Shown one piece after another: positions 63,838 through 64,000 of a DNA stretch of 64,000 nucleotides. The DNA is from Ciona intestinalis (lineage: Eukaryota; Chordata; Ascidiacea; Phlebobranchia; Cionidae). Within the stretch, counting starts at the first letter, position 1; every line of letters begins with the position of its first letter. Made by a program: the position numbers and the translations under genes. The notes under the pieces are model-generated. The model was not told the DNA's origin. It was given only the letters and a program-made list of their open reading frames with translations, and did no database searches. The DNA is taken from positions 377,526 to 441,525 of the forward strand of contig NC_020177.2 in the NCBI RefSeq assembly GCF_000224145.3, in the 5' to 3' direction.

Positions 63838-64000
63838 GAGTGTAACTTATTTATCCCTGCGTGGTGGAAAATGTCAGTCATTATAACATGGGTGTTATGT
63901 TTTCAACTTACAAGTTACCGCGAATGTAACTTGCTTATTCCTGCATGGCAGGTCAACAACAGTTGTTATAACACGGATATTCTGTTTCATATGACTCGTA
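63838..64000 (-). repeat. SINE-tail units at window end
   Basis: TTATTTATCCCTGCGTGGTG, CATTATAACATGGGTGTTAT, then a second unit with CACGGATATTCTGTTTCATA, cut by the window end. Confidence 0.8.

Overview
The window looks like a stretch of an ascidian (sea squirt) draft genome, most probably Ciona intestinalis type. It is A+T-rich eukaryotic DNA with vertebrate-like protein families, mostly short GT-AG introns, several intronless genes, and dense small repeats. The repeats include a tRNA-headed composite SINE and several miniature inverted-repeat elements of the kind known from Ciona. The species call is inference. The scaffold is broken by ten runs of N (50, 125, about 450 or 500 bases), and sequence is duplicated across or around several of them, as expected when two alleles of a highly heterozygous animal are assembled side by side.

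Layout: (1) 223-2259 +, the 3' part of a cathepsin F-like cysteine protease. (2) 4078-9234 -, SYAP1 in eleven exons (409 codons plus stop, all phases consistent). (3) 10566-15860 +, a BACK-Kelch protein lacking its N-terminal BTB part; its last exon lies about 35 kb away at 51334-51448. (4) 16522-20009, repeats: three ~285-bp tandem units and a terminal segment that recurs inverted at 9720-10065, on the other side of the Kelch gene. (5) 20010-20602 +, a two-exon gene for a 65-residue secreted peptide precursor that I do not recognise. (6) 21111-25525 +, ribosomal protein S4, with a box C/D snoRNA in two different introns. (7) 26133-39737, four genes with uninterrupted coding regions: LTN1 (listerin) and SMC6 on the minus strand, then mitochondrial SSBP1 and RBM19 on the plus strand. 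(8) 40055-47158 +, peroxisomal Lon protease LONP2; its 3' exons are on a contig placed in reverse (47860-49942 -). (9) 53231 to the window end +, the 5' half of ASCC3, whose introns are full of SINE copies.

The genes are mostly housekeeping. RPS4 and RBM19 belong to ribosome production. LTN1 acts in ribosome-associated quality control, and ASCC3 acts in resolving collided ribosomes and in alkylation repair. SMC6 and SSBP1 maintain nuclear and mitochondrial DNA. LONP2 performs peroxisomal protein quality control. No operon or horizontally acquired system is evident. The less ordinary items are the unrecognised secreted peptide, the duplicated intronic snoRNA, the 98-bp repeat unit that serves both as SINE tail and as tandem array, a likely GC-AG intron in ASCC3, and an inverted contig in LONP2.
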